Below, piece by piece: positions 7,664 through 14,998 of a DNA stretch of 30,088 nt. Position 1 is the stretch's first letter; every line of letters begins with the position of its first letter. The DNA lies in assembly GCF_943908415.1 (NCBI RefSeq), contig NZ_CALTSY010000024.1:1-30088 (forward strand), read 5' to 3'. The notes under the pieces are model-generated. The model did not search any database and was not told the DNA's origin. It was given only the letters and a program-made list of their open reading frames with translations. The stretch is from an uncultured Anaerococcus sp. GTDB taxonomy: Bacteria; Bacillota; Clostridia; Tissierellales; Peptoniphilaceae. The position numbers and the translations under genes were made by a program.

Positions 7664-8525
7664 TGTGTGCTCCTTCTTCTAGATAGAAATAATCTTCTAA
7701 CTTCATTTCCAAATAATCGTATTGGACAATCTCTTCTGTATTTAATAATTCATCTACATCTTTTTTATCCATATCTATTAATATTGTATAGACTCTACCG
7801 ATATGACTTATTATTACAGATTGATTTTTTATCCTTTCTGAAAGTATATCATTAACAACCACTTGAACTTTATTAATTTTTTGTGATTCATTATCATCTG
7901 CCAGGCTTATTTTTCCATCTTTTGTTAGATAATAAATGCTATCGCAAATTCCAGATAATTCTGAAAGCTCATGGCTTGAAGAAAATACAGCACAACCCTT
8001 ATCTCTTGCATCAAGTAAGTATTGTATAATGCGCCTTTTATTTAAGACATCCATACCATCTAAGATTTCATCTGTAAGGATTACCTCTGCATTAGTTGCG
8101 AGAACTGTTATAAGTCCAAGTAAATTCTTTTCACCCTTTGAAAAATTTCTAATAGTCTGATTTAAATCAAATTTATTTTTTTCAATTTCATTAAAGAAAA
8201 ATTCCTCATCAAATTTTGGATAAATTATTTTATAAAAGTCAGGAATATCTTTTATATTATCATAGTTAAAATATTCAAATCTATCTGGTAGATAAGCTAT
8301 GTGCTCAATTGTTTTTGGATTGATATTTAATGAATAGCCAGATATTTTAAACTTCCCACTATCAGCATTATAAATACCAGCTAATATTTTAAGCAGTGTT
8401 GTCTTTCCAGAACCATTGCGGCCCACAAGACCTGTGATATTACCTTCTTCAAGACTTAGGCTAATATCATCCAAAACTTTTTTATCATCAAAAGATTTAT
8501 TTAAGTTTATTGCTTCTACTATCAT
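7656..8525 (-). CDS. ABC transporter ATP-binding protein (YtrB-like)
   Basis: Nucleotide-binding subunit of the neighbouring permease, 289 residues. Seen: Walker A GRNGSGKT (about 35-42), Walker B VILTDEILDGMD, and the H-loop SSHE. The signature motif is NFSKGEKN rather than the usual LSGGQ, as in several YtrB/BcrA-like ATPases. A C-terminal extension of about 80 residues after the ATPase core ends in an acidic ...YFYLEEGAHNE tail. The start at 8525 overlaps the regulator gene by 29 bases and the stop overlaps the permease start by eight, so translation is tightly coupled. The substrate is unknown. Confidence 0.88.
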   Translation of the reverse strand: MIVEAINLNKSFDDKKVLDDISLSLEEGNITGLVGRNGSGKTTLLKILAGIYNADSGKFKISGYSLNINPKTIEHIAYLPDRFEYFNYDNIKDIPDFYKIIYPKFDEEFFFNEIEKNKFDLNQTIRNFSKGEKNLLGLITVLATNAEVILTDEILDGMDVLNKRRIIQYLLDARDKGCAVFSSSHELSELSGICDSIYYLTKDGKISLADDNESQKINKVQVVVNDILSERIKNQSVIISHIGRVYTILIDMDKKDVDELLNTEEIVQYDYLEMKLEDYFYLEEGAHNE

Positions 8526-8886
8526 CTAATTCACCTGCCTTTTCATAAAGTTCTGTTATCTCATCAAGACTAATCCCAAGATATTTTGCCTCTATAAAAT
8601 CATCTTCTAGTTTCTTCATCATCTCATCTATCCTCTCGCTAATTTTATTATCATCAAAGGATATAAATGTGCCAATACCAGGCTTAGTTTCTATAATGCC
8701 CTGATTATCAAGCTCTTTAAATGCTTTAGATACGGTGGCCTGATTTATTAGAAGCTTACGAGATAGTTCTCTAACAGATGGAAACCTATCCCCATTTCTA
8801 AAAAGACCCTTGGCTATTGCTAGCTTCGTTTGCTCAACTATTTGCATATAAAGAGGTGTTTCAGAGTTTGGATTTAATTCAAACAT
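8497..8886 (-). CDS. GntR-family regulator, YtrA subfamily
   Basis: Short 129-residue transcription factor: a GntR winged helix (about 10-75, PLYMQIVEQ...FPSVRELSRKL...NQATVSKAFKELDNQGII...GIGTF) followed by only about 50 residues of helix. This is the YtrA subfamily form, which lacks a metabolite-binding FadR/HutC domain. Such regulators usually repress their own ABC operon, as the context here also suggests. ATG 8886 follows CGGAGG. A strong promoter (8934-8961) and an imperfect dyad (8901-8925) sit directly upstream. First gene of the five-gene operon GntR, ATPase, permease, dCMP deaminase, uridine phosphorylase. Confidence 0.9.
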   Translation of the reverse strand: MFELNPNSETPLYMQIVEQTKLAIAKGLFRNGDRFPSVRELSRKLLINQATVSKAFKELDNQGIIETKPGIGTFISFDDNKISERIDEMMKKLEDDFIEAKYLGISLDEITELYEKAGELDDSRSNKLK

Positions 8887-8900
8887 TCTAACCTCCGTTT

Positions 8901-8925
8901 AGTGTTATGCACTCCGCCATACACT
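8901..8925. promoter_or_regulatory. Candidate operator of the GntR/YtrA-type regulator
   Basis: Seen: AGTGTTATG and CATACACT form an inverted repeat (one extra T in the left arm) around CACTCCGC. It lies just downstream of the inferred start of transcription of the GntR operon, an ideal place for autorepression. Binding by the encoded regulator is inferred. Confidence 0.5.
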
Positions 8926-8933
8926 GTATTTAT

Positions 8934-8961
8934 ATTATAACTCATCGTTAAAATAAGTCAA
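8934..8961 (-). promoter_or_regulatory. Promoter of the GntR-ABC-dCMP deaminase-udp operon
   Basis: Seen on the minus strand: TTGACT (8961 to 8956), 16 bases, TATAAT (8939 to 8934). The match is 11 of 12. The predicted transcript starts near 8927, immediately before the dyad at 8901-8925. Confidence 0.8.
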
Positions 8962-8968
8962 TAAAAAA

Positions 8969-8985
8969 GAGCACTATTAGTGCTC
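8969..8985 (-). terminator. Intrinsic terminator of cls
   Basis: Seen: GAGCACT (8969-8975) and AGTGCTC (8979-8985) with a three-base loop, followed on the minus strand by TTTTTTATT. It lies five bases past the cls stop codon and directly abuts the -35 region of the next minus-strand promoter. Confidence 0.88.
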
Positions 8986-8989
8986 AAAT

Positions 8990-10582
8990 TTAAAACAAGG
9001 TCACAAAAGGTTTTGCAAGTGCTCCGATAACTCTTGTACCAATAGGCATATTTTTTACATCTTCCATAGTTACTGGAGTTCCTATATTAAAAAATACATC
9101 AAAGTCACTTTTCATTTCTGCAAGAGCAGTAGTATCTTTCATCCATACCCCACATTCAAAGTTTAGGTATAAGGCCCTGTAATCTAAGTTTATAGTTCCA
9201 ACAAAACCATATCTATCATCAGCAAGCCAAGTCTTAGAATGCGAGAATCCTGGTGTATATTCAAAAATCTTTATACCAGCTCCTATAAGTGTCTTATAGT
9301 GTGTTTTGGCTAGGGCAAAGGCAACTTTTTTATCTGGTATATGCGGCAAGCAAATCCTAACATCTACGCCTCTTTTAGATGCATTTAAAAAGGCGTTTAT
9401 AATCTCATCTTCTAATATTAAATATGGAGTCATTACATAGACATAATCTCTTGCATTGTTTAATAAAGCAAGAATTGAGTTTTTGCCATAGTCTTCCCTA
9501 TCCATAGGACTATCAGAAAATGGCATAACTAGGCCCTCTGCCTCTAAATCTACTTTTACAGGCAAATAGTTTGTAAAGTCCTCAACCTCATCCTCTAATG
9601 AGTTCCACATTTGTAAAAACATAATAGTAAAAGATTCGCTGGCTTGACCCTTAATCCTTAGACCACAATCTTTCCAATGGCCAAATCTCTCGTATACATT
9701 TATGTATTCATCAGCAAGATTTATTCCACCTGTAAAAGCATATTCATTATCTATTACAAAAATCTTTCTATGATCTCTGTTATTATAATAGGTTGATAAT
9801 ATAGGAATCATAGGAGAGAAAACCCTGCAATTTATACCAAGTGACTCCATTTCCTTAGGAAAATCTAATTTTAGCCTAGTTAAGAGATTGGTTCCATCTA
9901 TGAGAAGTCTAACCTCAACCCCTTCTTCTACCTTTTTTACCAATTCTTCAAGGACTGTTCCCCACATATATCCATAGTCCAATATAAATATTTCTATAAA
10001 TATAAAATCTTTTGCATTTTGTATGGCCTTTAGTAGGTCTGAGAATATATCTTCTCCTACCGAATAGTATTTAGTAGAGGTATTTCTGTGAACTACAAAA
10101 CCTCCCAAATCATAAAAGTAGTTCTGTCCATTATAAAGACTCTTATTATTTTTCTTAAGCTCATCTAGTAGGGCCATATCTCTAGTACGATACTCTCTTG
10201 AAACCCTCTCTAGCTCAAGTACTCTTTTCTGCTCTTTCTTATAACCTACGTTAAGATGCGCCAATAAAAATACACCTGTTCCAAAAACAGGAAATATAGC
10301 TATTAATATAAACCAAGACAGCTTGTAGGATACATTTATAGAATCAACATTTAAGATTACTAACATGATAATAAATCCTAAGATAGTATCTCCACCTATA
10401 AGCAAGCTCGGTTCTAAGCGTATATATTTATAAAAATATATTAAAAGACCTATTTGTAGTAGAATAAGGACTATAAATACTCCCAACCTACTAAATAGCA
10501 TTGATACCAATGACTTCCTTGTCTTTTTCATATATTTATTATTATTTACTTTTTCTATAATATTCATATGTTTATTGTTCAT
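8990..10582 (-). CDS. cls: Cardiolipin synthase
   Basis: Membrane phospholipase-D-superfamily enzyme that condenses phosphatidylglycerol into cardiolipin. Seen in its 530 residues: three hydrophobic N-terminal segments (about 33-51, 60-79, 86-107) and two complete HKD motifs, His271-x-Lys273-x4-Asp278 in HRKIFVIDNEYAFTGGIN and His448-x-Lys450-x4-Asp455 in HSKTWLADDRYGFVGTIN. Length and layout are those of ClsA-type synthases. The start is uncertain: ATG at 10582, 10567 and 10531 are all in frame and none has a good ribosome site. If the promoter at 10589-10617 is right, transcription starts at or very near 10582, which argues for a leaderless message or for an internal ATG. Divergent from the pyridoxal-kinase-like gene. 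Confidence 0.93.
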   Translation of the reverse strand: MNNKHMNIIEKVNNNKYMKKTRKSLVSMLFSRLGVFIVLILLQIGLLIYFYKYIRLEPSLLIGGDTILGFIIMLVILNVDSINVSYKLSWFILIAIFPVFGTGVFLLAHLNVGYKKEQKRVLELERVSREYRTRDMALLDELKKNNKSLYNGQNYFYDLGGFVVHRNTSTKYYSVGEDIFSDLLKAIQNAKDFIFIEIFILDYGYMWGTVLEELVKKVEEGVEVRLLIDGTNLLTRLKLDFPKEMESLGINCRVFSPMIPILSTYYNNRDHRKIFVIDNEYAFTGGINLADEYINVYERFGHWKDCGLRIKGQASESFTIMFLQMWNSLEDEVEDFTNYLPVKVDLEAEGLVMPFSDSPMDREDYGKNSILALLNNARDYVYVMTPYLILEDEIINAFLNASKRGVDVRICLPHIPDKKVAFALAKTHYKTLIGAGIKIFEYTPGFSHSKTWLADDRYGFVGTINLDYRALYLNFECGVWMKDTTALAEMKSDFDVFFNIGTPVTMEDVKNMPIGTRVIGALAKPFVTLF

Positions 10583-10588
10583 AATATT

Positions 10589-10617
10589 ATTATAGCAAAT
10601 TTTAGTCTTTTAGTTAA
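10589..10617 (-). promoter_or_regulatory. Probable cls promoter
   Basis: Seen on the minus strand: TTAACT (10617 to 10612), 17 bases, TATAAT (10594 to 10589). The -35 matches 4 of 6. Its -35 abuts the plus-strand -35 at 10618-10623 with no base between. Confidence 0.55.
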
Positions 10618-10645
10618 TTGACAAAAAAACTTAATTCAATATTAT
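10618..10645 (+). promoter_or_regulatory. Promoter of pyridoxal-kinase-like, MATE, lipoprotein unit
   Basis: Seen: a perfect TTGACA (10618-10623), 16 bases, TATTAT (10640-10645, 5 of 6). The gap to ATG 10669 holds an AAAGGAG ribosome site. Confidence 0.7.
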
Positions 10646-10668
10646 ATATAGTATCAAAGGAGTTAGTA

Positions 10669-11427
10669 ATGAGTAATATTCTAATTATAAATGATTTTGT
10701 TTCCAAGGGCAAAATGGCAGGTAATATGATGGATCCTGTTCTTACTTATAAAGGCCATCAAAGCTTTTTTTTGCCCACATCCTTAATTTCCAATGATTTT
10801 TCTTGTGGTAAGGTAGCAGTTCTTGATACTAGTAATTATATGAGAGATTGTTTTAAAGTATGGGATGATTTGGGCTTTAAGTTCGATACTATATTTGTAG
10901 GTTTCATAAACAATATTTCTCAAAAAGATTTAATTGTAGAATACATAAAATCTAGAAAAAATAATCCTATGATTATACTTGATCCTATTATGGGGGATAA
11001 CGGCAATCTTTATAAGGGTGTAGGTGAGGAAAAAATAGCTATATATAGAGAAATAATTCCTTATGCAGATATCATAATTCCAAATCTTACAGAAGCTAAT
11101 TTACTAGGTTTAAATAATTACGAATATTTAAAAAACAATGATAAGAAATACCTTATAACCAGCGTTTATGATAAAAGCGGCTATTACTCTTTAGGCATAG
11201 ATAAAAACTTACATAAGTCATACTTTGAAAAATTTGACCTAAACTATGCTGGTACCGGGGATCTTATGGATGCTTTATTTTTATGCTACTACTTGGATAA
11301 TAATGATTTTAATAAGTCCATAGATCTTGCAGTAGATAAGATGAGTGAAATTTTAATACTTCAGAAAAAAACATTAGCAGATTCAAATGAAATCATGATA
11401 GAAAATTATCTGACACTCTTAGATTAA
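10669..11427 (+). CDS. Pyridoxal/pyridoxamine kinase-like protein
   Basis: Ribokinase-fold kinase of 252 residues, probably making pyridoxal-5'-phosphate or a related vitamin phosphate. Seen: an N-terminal INDFVSKGKMAG segment resembling the substrate site of pyridoxamine kinases, LPTSLIS (35-41), DPIMGDNGNLY (105-115), PNLTEANLL (138-146), and the catalytic GTGDLMDALF (195-204) with Asp198. The start at 10669 is fixed by AAAGGAG upstream; an in-frame TTG at 10618 is the -35 element, not a codon. PdxY/PdxK-type is the best reading; a hydroxymethylpyrimidine kinase is less likely because of the overall pattern. The following MATE gene begins 10 bases later. Confidence 0.8.
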   Translation: MSNILIINDFVSKGKMAGNMMDPVLTYKGHQSFFLPTSLISNDFSCGKVAVLDTSNYMRDCFKVWDDLGFKFDTIFVGFINNISQKDLIVEYIKSRKNNPMIILDPIMGDNGNLYKGVGEEKIAIYREIIPYADIIIPNLTEANLLGLNNYEYLKNNDKKYLITSVYDKSGYYSLGIDKNLHKSYFEKFDLNYAGTGDLMDALFLCYYLDNNDFNKSIDLAVDKMSEILILQKKTLADSNEIMIENYLTLLD

Positions 11428-11437
11428 GGAGGAAATA

Positions 11438-12778
11438 TTGCTTGAGAAAAAATATTATAAGAGAGCCTTAAGCCTAGCCTGGCCGGCAGTCTTTGAATCC
11501 TTTTTTATGGCCCTTGCAGCTATCATTGATACCTTTATGATAAGCTCTCTAGGACCTTCTGCTGTAGCTAGTATAGGGCTTACAACTCAGCCAAAGCTGA
11601 TAGCAATTTCTGTATTCTTTGCCATCTGTAGTGCTGTCTCAGCCTTAGTTGCTAGACGACAGGGAGAGGATAATAGAAAAAAGGCCAACCAAACTTTGGT
11701 AACTGCCCTTCTGCTCACCTTAATATTTATTGTAATAACAATGGTTATTATGATATATTTTGCAGATTCCATATTAAGATTTGCAGGAAGTACAGAAGAA
11801 ACCCATCAAATGGCCAAAGATTATTTTATAGTAATAATGGCAGGTATTGGATTCACCGCTATATCTCAGGTAATAAATGCAGCTCATAGAGGAGCAGGTA
11901 ATACACAAGTAGCCTTTGTTACTAATTTAGTGTCATCAATAGTAAATATATTTTTTAATTACCTTCTAATAGGTGGACACTTAGGCTTTCCAGCACTTGG
12001 AACTAAAGGGGCAGCAATAGCTACGGTATTAGGAACAATAGTTTCTACTATAATGTGCATAGCTTCTCTTAGAAAAGCTGATAGCTATCTTAACTTTAAG
12101 ATAATGAAAAAGGAAAAAATAGAAATCAATAGAACAATTACTAAGGAAATTTCTAACTTAAGTGTAAATATATTTATTGAAATAATGTCTATGAGAATAG
12201 GCTTTTTTATAACTGCTATCACTGCAGCAAAGCTTGGTACAAGTTCCTTTGCCCTTCATAATGTAGGGATGAATCTACTCACTCTTTCATTCTCTTTAGG
12301 TGATGGTATGAGCGTTGCTGTAATAACCCTTACAGGCAATAGCTTAGGTGCAGGTCATAAGGATGAGGCTATAAGATATGGTAAAGTTTGCCAGCAAATA
12401 GGGCTTATTATGAGTATTATCATATCACTAATATTTTTCCTCTTTGGAAGAAATATATATGCCTTATTTTTCAATGATCAAGAGATGATAAAAAATAGTG
12501 GTATCATAATAAAGTATCTTGGCTTTATAGTACTAATGCAAATTCAACAGGTTATCCATGGTGGTTCACTTAGAGCTGCAGGAGATGTAAAATACACATT
12601 AATAGTTGCTATAGTGTCAGTAACTATAATAAGGTCTATAATAACCTTAATCACTGTAAATCTGTTACAACTAGGTTTAGATGGTATATGGATAGGTGTG
12701 CTGTCAGATCAAACAAGTAGATTTATAGCCCTAAGGGCAAGATTTAAAAGAGGAAAATGGATAGATTTAAAGATTTAA
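11438..12778 (+). CDS. MATE-family multidrug/organic cation antiporter
   Basis: Integral membrane exporter of 446 residues driven by H+ or Na+. About twelve hydrophobic segments in two similar halves are visible, with the family pattern near the N-terminus (PAVFESFFMALAAIIDTFMISSLG, then GLTTQP) and its counterpart in the second half (AKLGTSSFALHNVGMN). The start is a TTG at 11438, five bases after AAGGAGG; no in-frame ATG nearby has a ribosome site. It sits between the pyridoxal-kinase-like gene and an acidic lipoprotein and is transcribed with them. The substrate cannot be told from sequence. Confidence 0.92.
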   Translation: MLEKKYYKRALSLAWPAVFESFFMALAAIIDTFMISSLGPSAVASIGLTTQPKLIAISVFFAICSAVSALVARRQGEDNRKKANQTLVTALLLTLIFIVITMVIMIYFADSILRFAGSTEETHQMAKDYFIVIMAGIGFTAISQVINAAHRGAGNTQVAFVTNLVSSIVNIFFNYLLIGGHLGFPALGTKGAAIATVLGTIVSTIMCIASLRKADSYLNFKIMKKEKIEINRTITKEISNLSVNIFIEIMSMRIGFFITAITAAKLGTSSFALHNVGMNLLTLSFSLGDGMSVAVITLTGNSLGAGHKDEAIRYGKVCQQIGLIMSIIISLIFFLFGRNIYALFFNDQEMIKNSGIIIKYLGFIVLMQIQQVIHGGSLRAAGDVKYTLIVAIVSVTIIRSIITLITVNLLQLGLDGIWIGVLSDQTSRFIALRARFKRGKWIDLKI

Positions 12779-12787
12779 GGAAATAAT

Positions 12788-13111
12788 ATGAACAAAGTAA
12801 TTTTTTATATTTTAATTAGCTTAACCCTTATAGCTTGTGAGAAAAAGGAAGAAGAAGTAAAACCTACAGAAACTCAAACTACTATAATTGAAGTCGATAA
12901 GGATAAAAACTCCAATGAAGATGATAAAGTAGAAGATAGTTCAGATATAGATGAGGAAAATGGAAATAGCTTAGAAGATAATCAAGAAGATATAGAAGAA
13001 AGTAATCAAAATGATTTAGATAATAAGGAAGAAGAGTCTAATGGCTATAATCAAACTAATCTAGATGATAATCCTTTAGATACTGATCAAGAAAGCGGAA
13101 ACAATCAATAA
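12788..13111 (+). CDS. Very acidic low-complexity lipoprotein
   Basis: 107 residues, not recognised as a family. The N-terminus is a lipoprotein signal: MNK, a hydrophobic stretch, and the lipobox LIAC with Cys17 as the lipidation site. The remaining 90 residues are low complexity: 33 are Asp or Glu, only 7 are Lys, none is Arg, and one aromatic (Tyr) is present, with many Asn, Ser and Gln. It should therefore be disordered and strongly negative at the outer membrane face or in the wall. ATG 12788 lies nine bases after the MATE stop, with AAGGAA overlapping that stop. It is the last gene before a terminator. A cation-binding or spacer role is possible but speculative. Confidence 0.75.
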   Translation: MNKVIFYILISLTLIACEKKEEEVKPTETQTTIIEVDKDKNSNEDDKVEDSSDIDEENGNSLEDNQEDIEESNQNDLDNKEEESNGYNQTNLDDNPLDTDQESGNNQ

Positions 13112-13114
13112 TAT

Positions 13115-13161
13115 AAAAAGGAAGCTTATTAAGGATAATTTATCCAACTAGCTTCCTTTTT
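13115..13161 (+). terminator. Intrinsic terminator after the acidic lipoprotein gene
   Basis: Seen: AAAAAGGAAGCT (13115-13126) pairs with AGCTTCCTTTTT (13150-13161), followed by more T. It lies three bases past the stop at 13111 and ends the pyridoxal-kinase-like/MATE/lipoprotein transcript. Confidence 0.88.
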
Positions 13162-13221
13162 TTGTATTAGAATTTACATATTTTTAGATTACTTATAAAA
13201 GTAATTTAAAAGCAAAATAAA

Positions 13222-13261
13222 AAGAGGATACGGCAAAATAAATAGTTTGCCCTATCCTCTT
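13222..13261 (-). terminator. Intrinsic terminator of veg
   Basis: Seen: AAGAGGATA and GGCAAA pair with TTTGCC and TATCCTCTT (one C/C mismatch), a 15-bp stem. It is followed on the minus strand by TTTTATTTTG. It lies eight bases past the veg stop. Confidence 0.88.
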
Positions 13262-13269
13262 AAATGATT

Positions 13270-13509
13270 TTATTCTGCGCTTAATAGCTCCACAGTTGAT
13301 GTTAATATATCTGAATAAGAATATGAAACTGTACGTTCCACATCAAAATCATTATTGACCCTTACAGTAAAGACGCTAGGAAATGCATCTTCAATAACAC
13401 CTGTTCTAGTCTTGATTCTTTTTCTTCCCATATCAGCCTTTAGAATTACTTCTTTGCCAATATTTCCTTGAACTTCTTTTCTGATGTCATTTACCGATCT
13501 TTGCTCCAT
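13270..13509 (-). CDS. veg: Veg family protein
   Basis: Small 79-residue protein of the Veg family (DUF1021), widespread in Firmicutes and linked in Bacillus subtilis to biofilm gene control and spore outgrowth. Seen: the family pattern NDIRKEVQGNIGKEVILKADMGRKR, then PSVFTVRV, then SYSYSDILTSTVEL near the C-terminus. ATG 13509 follows AGAGGA. It is monocistronic between a perfect promoter (13542-13570) and a strong terminator. The molecular function is unsettled even in model species; no sporulation context is visible here. Confidence 0.92.
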   Translation of the reverse strand: MEQRSVNDIRKEVQGNIGKEVILKADMGRKRIKTRTGVIEDAFPSVFTVRVNNDFDVERTVSYSYSDILTSTVELLSAE

Positions 13510-13541
13510 TAAATCATCCTCTCATATAAATGCTAATTGTT

Positions 13542-13570
13542 ATTATACAGCAAATCAGCAAAAATGTCAA
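13542..13570 (-). promoter_or_regulatory. veg promoter, perfect sigma-A consensus
   Basis: Seen on the minus strand: TTGACA (13570 to 13565), exactly 17 bases, TATAAT (13547 to 13542), a 12 of 12 match. The veg promoter is known to be very strong in Bacillus subtilis. Confidence 0.9.
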
Positions 13571-13606
13571 GATGAACGTTTACTATACTTTTTTGCAAAA
13601 ACTATG

Positions 13607-14989
13607 TCAAATATTTTTATAAAAAGCTTTATAAGCCCTTACTGTTTGGTAAAGATCAGCCTTGCTTATTAATTCTGTTGGTGCGTGCATGCTTACAACT
13701 GGGGTACCACAGTCTACTACATCCATGCCATATTCTGCTAGGATAAAGGCTATGGTTCCACCGCCACCTGCATCTACTGCACCTAGTTCTCCTGTTTGAT
13801 AAATGACATCTCCCTTATCAAAGGCTGCCCTTACTTCTTGTAGGTATTCAGCATTGGCATCATTAGAGCCACCCTTACCACCGCTACCTGTATATTTAGT
13901 TAGGACAACTCCACAGCCAAATTTAGCTGAGTTATCTATTTCTGATACTTCTTTAAAGTTTGGATCATAGGCTAGACTTACATCTGCTGATAAGACTTTG
14001 GAGTTTTGTAGGCTCCTCTTTAGGCTTACTAAGTTTGCCTTGCCTTTTATATTTAGTAATTCTAAAACAGCATTCTCAAAGAATTGACTTGTCATAGCAG
14101 TTGCACCATATGAGCCTATCTCTTCCTTATCAACAAATAAGGCTACAGCTGTTTTTTGAGGATTTTCTAAATCTAGGATAGCATTTAAAGTAGCATAGCT
14201 ACATACCCTATCATCTTGTCCGTGACCTATAACCATGGAGTTATCCAGACCTGCATTGCGAGCCTTCATAGCTGGTACTACTTCAAATTCAGCTGTTATA
14301 AAGTCTTCTTCTATGATGCCATATTTTTCATTAAGTATTTTTAGAATATTTTTCTTAACTGGATTCTCATCTTCATTAGCTAATGGTATAGATCCAACTA
14401 TTACCTTTAGCTGTTCACCTTCTACAACTTCCCTAGCTGGTTTTTCTAGTTGTTTGCGTGATAGGTGGATTAATAGTTCTGATATAGTAAATACTGGTTC
14501 ATCATCATTTTCACCGATAGATACTTCTACTTTTTCTCCATCCTTTGTAAATATTACTCCATGTAGGGCTAGAGGTATTGTAGTCCATTGGTATTTTTTA
14601 ACCCCACCATAATAATGAGTCTTAAAGTACGCAATCGAAGAGTCTTCCTCAAGTGGAACTGGCTTTAAGTCTAGTCTTGGAGCATCTGTATGAGCGCCCA
14701 CGATAGACATACCATTTTCTAAATCCTCACTGCCTATTACAAATAAGACTACAGCCTTATTCTTATTTACTAGATATACCTTATCTCCAGCATTTAGATC
14801 GCCTTCTTTGATTTTTTCATCTAAAGACTTAAAACCAGCTTCTTCGGCACGTCTTATAATTTCTTTTGTGGCTAGTCTTTCTGTCTTTGCAATATTTAAA
14901 AAATCTATATAGTCTTTTGATATTGCTTCTAGTTCATTCTTTTTCTTATCGTCTATATTTAGCCAAACATTTTTTCTTTTATATTCCAT
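13607..14989 (-). CDS. M18-family aminopeptidase (larger paralogue)
   Basis: Cytosolic zinc/cobalt aminopeptidase of 460 residues that trims N-terminal residues from peptides. Seen metal-site motifs of family M18: GAHTDAPRLDLKP (His100, Asp102), GHGQDDRVCSYATL (Asp260), VDKEEIGSYGA (Glu289/290), SADVSLAYDPNF (Asp336) and VSMHAPTELIS (His435). ATG 14989 follows AAGGAAAA, nine bases after the htpG stop, so it is co-transcribed with htpG under the CIRCE element. That placement suggests clean-up of peptides during protein stress (inference). A second, shorter M18 gene lies at 28033-29307; the two are clearly distinct paralogues. Confidence 0.93.
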   Translation of the reverse strand: MEYKRKNVWLNIDDKKKNELEAISKDYIDFLNIAKTERLATKEIIRRAEEAGFKSLDEKIKEGDLNAGDKVYLVNKNKAVVLFVIGSEDLENGMSIVGAHTDAPRLDLKPVPLEEDSSIAYFKTHYYGGVKKYQWTTIPLALHGVIFTKDGEKVEVSIGENDDEPVFTISELLIHLSRKQLEKPAREVVEGEQLKVIVGSIPLANEDENPVKKNILKILNEKYGIIEEDFITAEFEVVPAMKARNAGLDNSMVIGHGQDDRVCSYATLNAILDLENPQKTAVALFVDKEEIGSYGATAMTSQFFENAVLELLNIKGKANLVSLKRSLQNSKVLSADVSLAYDPNFKEVSEIDNSAKFGCGVVLTKYTGSGGKGGSNDANAEYLQEVRAAFDKGDVIYQTGELGAVDAGGGGTIAFILAEYGMDVVDCGTPVVSMHAPTELISKADLYQTVRAYKAFYKNI

Positions 14990-14998
14990 AATTTTTCC

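Noticed and set aside
13571..13606. Terminator of the htpG/M18 unit
   Set aside because: The TTTTTGCAAAAA stretch is a palindrome without loop or GC-rich stem, too weak to call; readthrough into veg remains possible.
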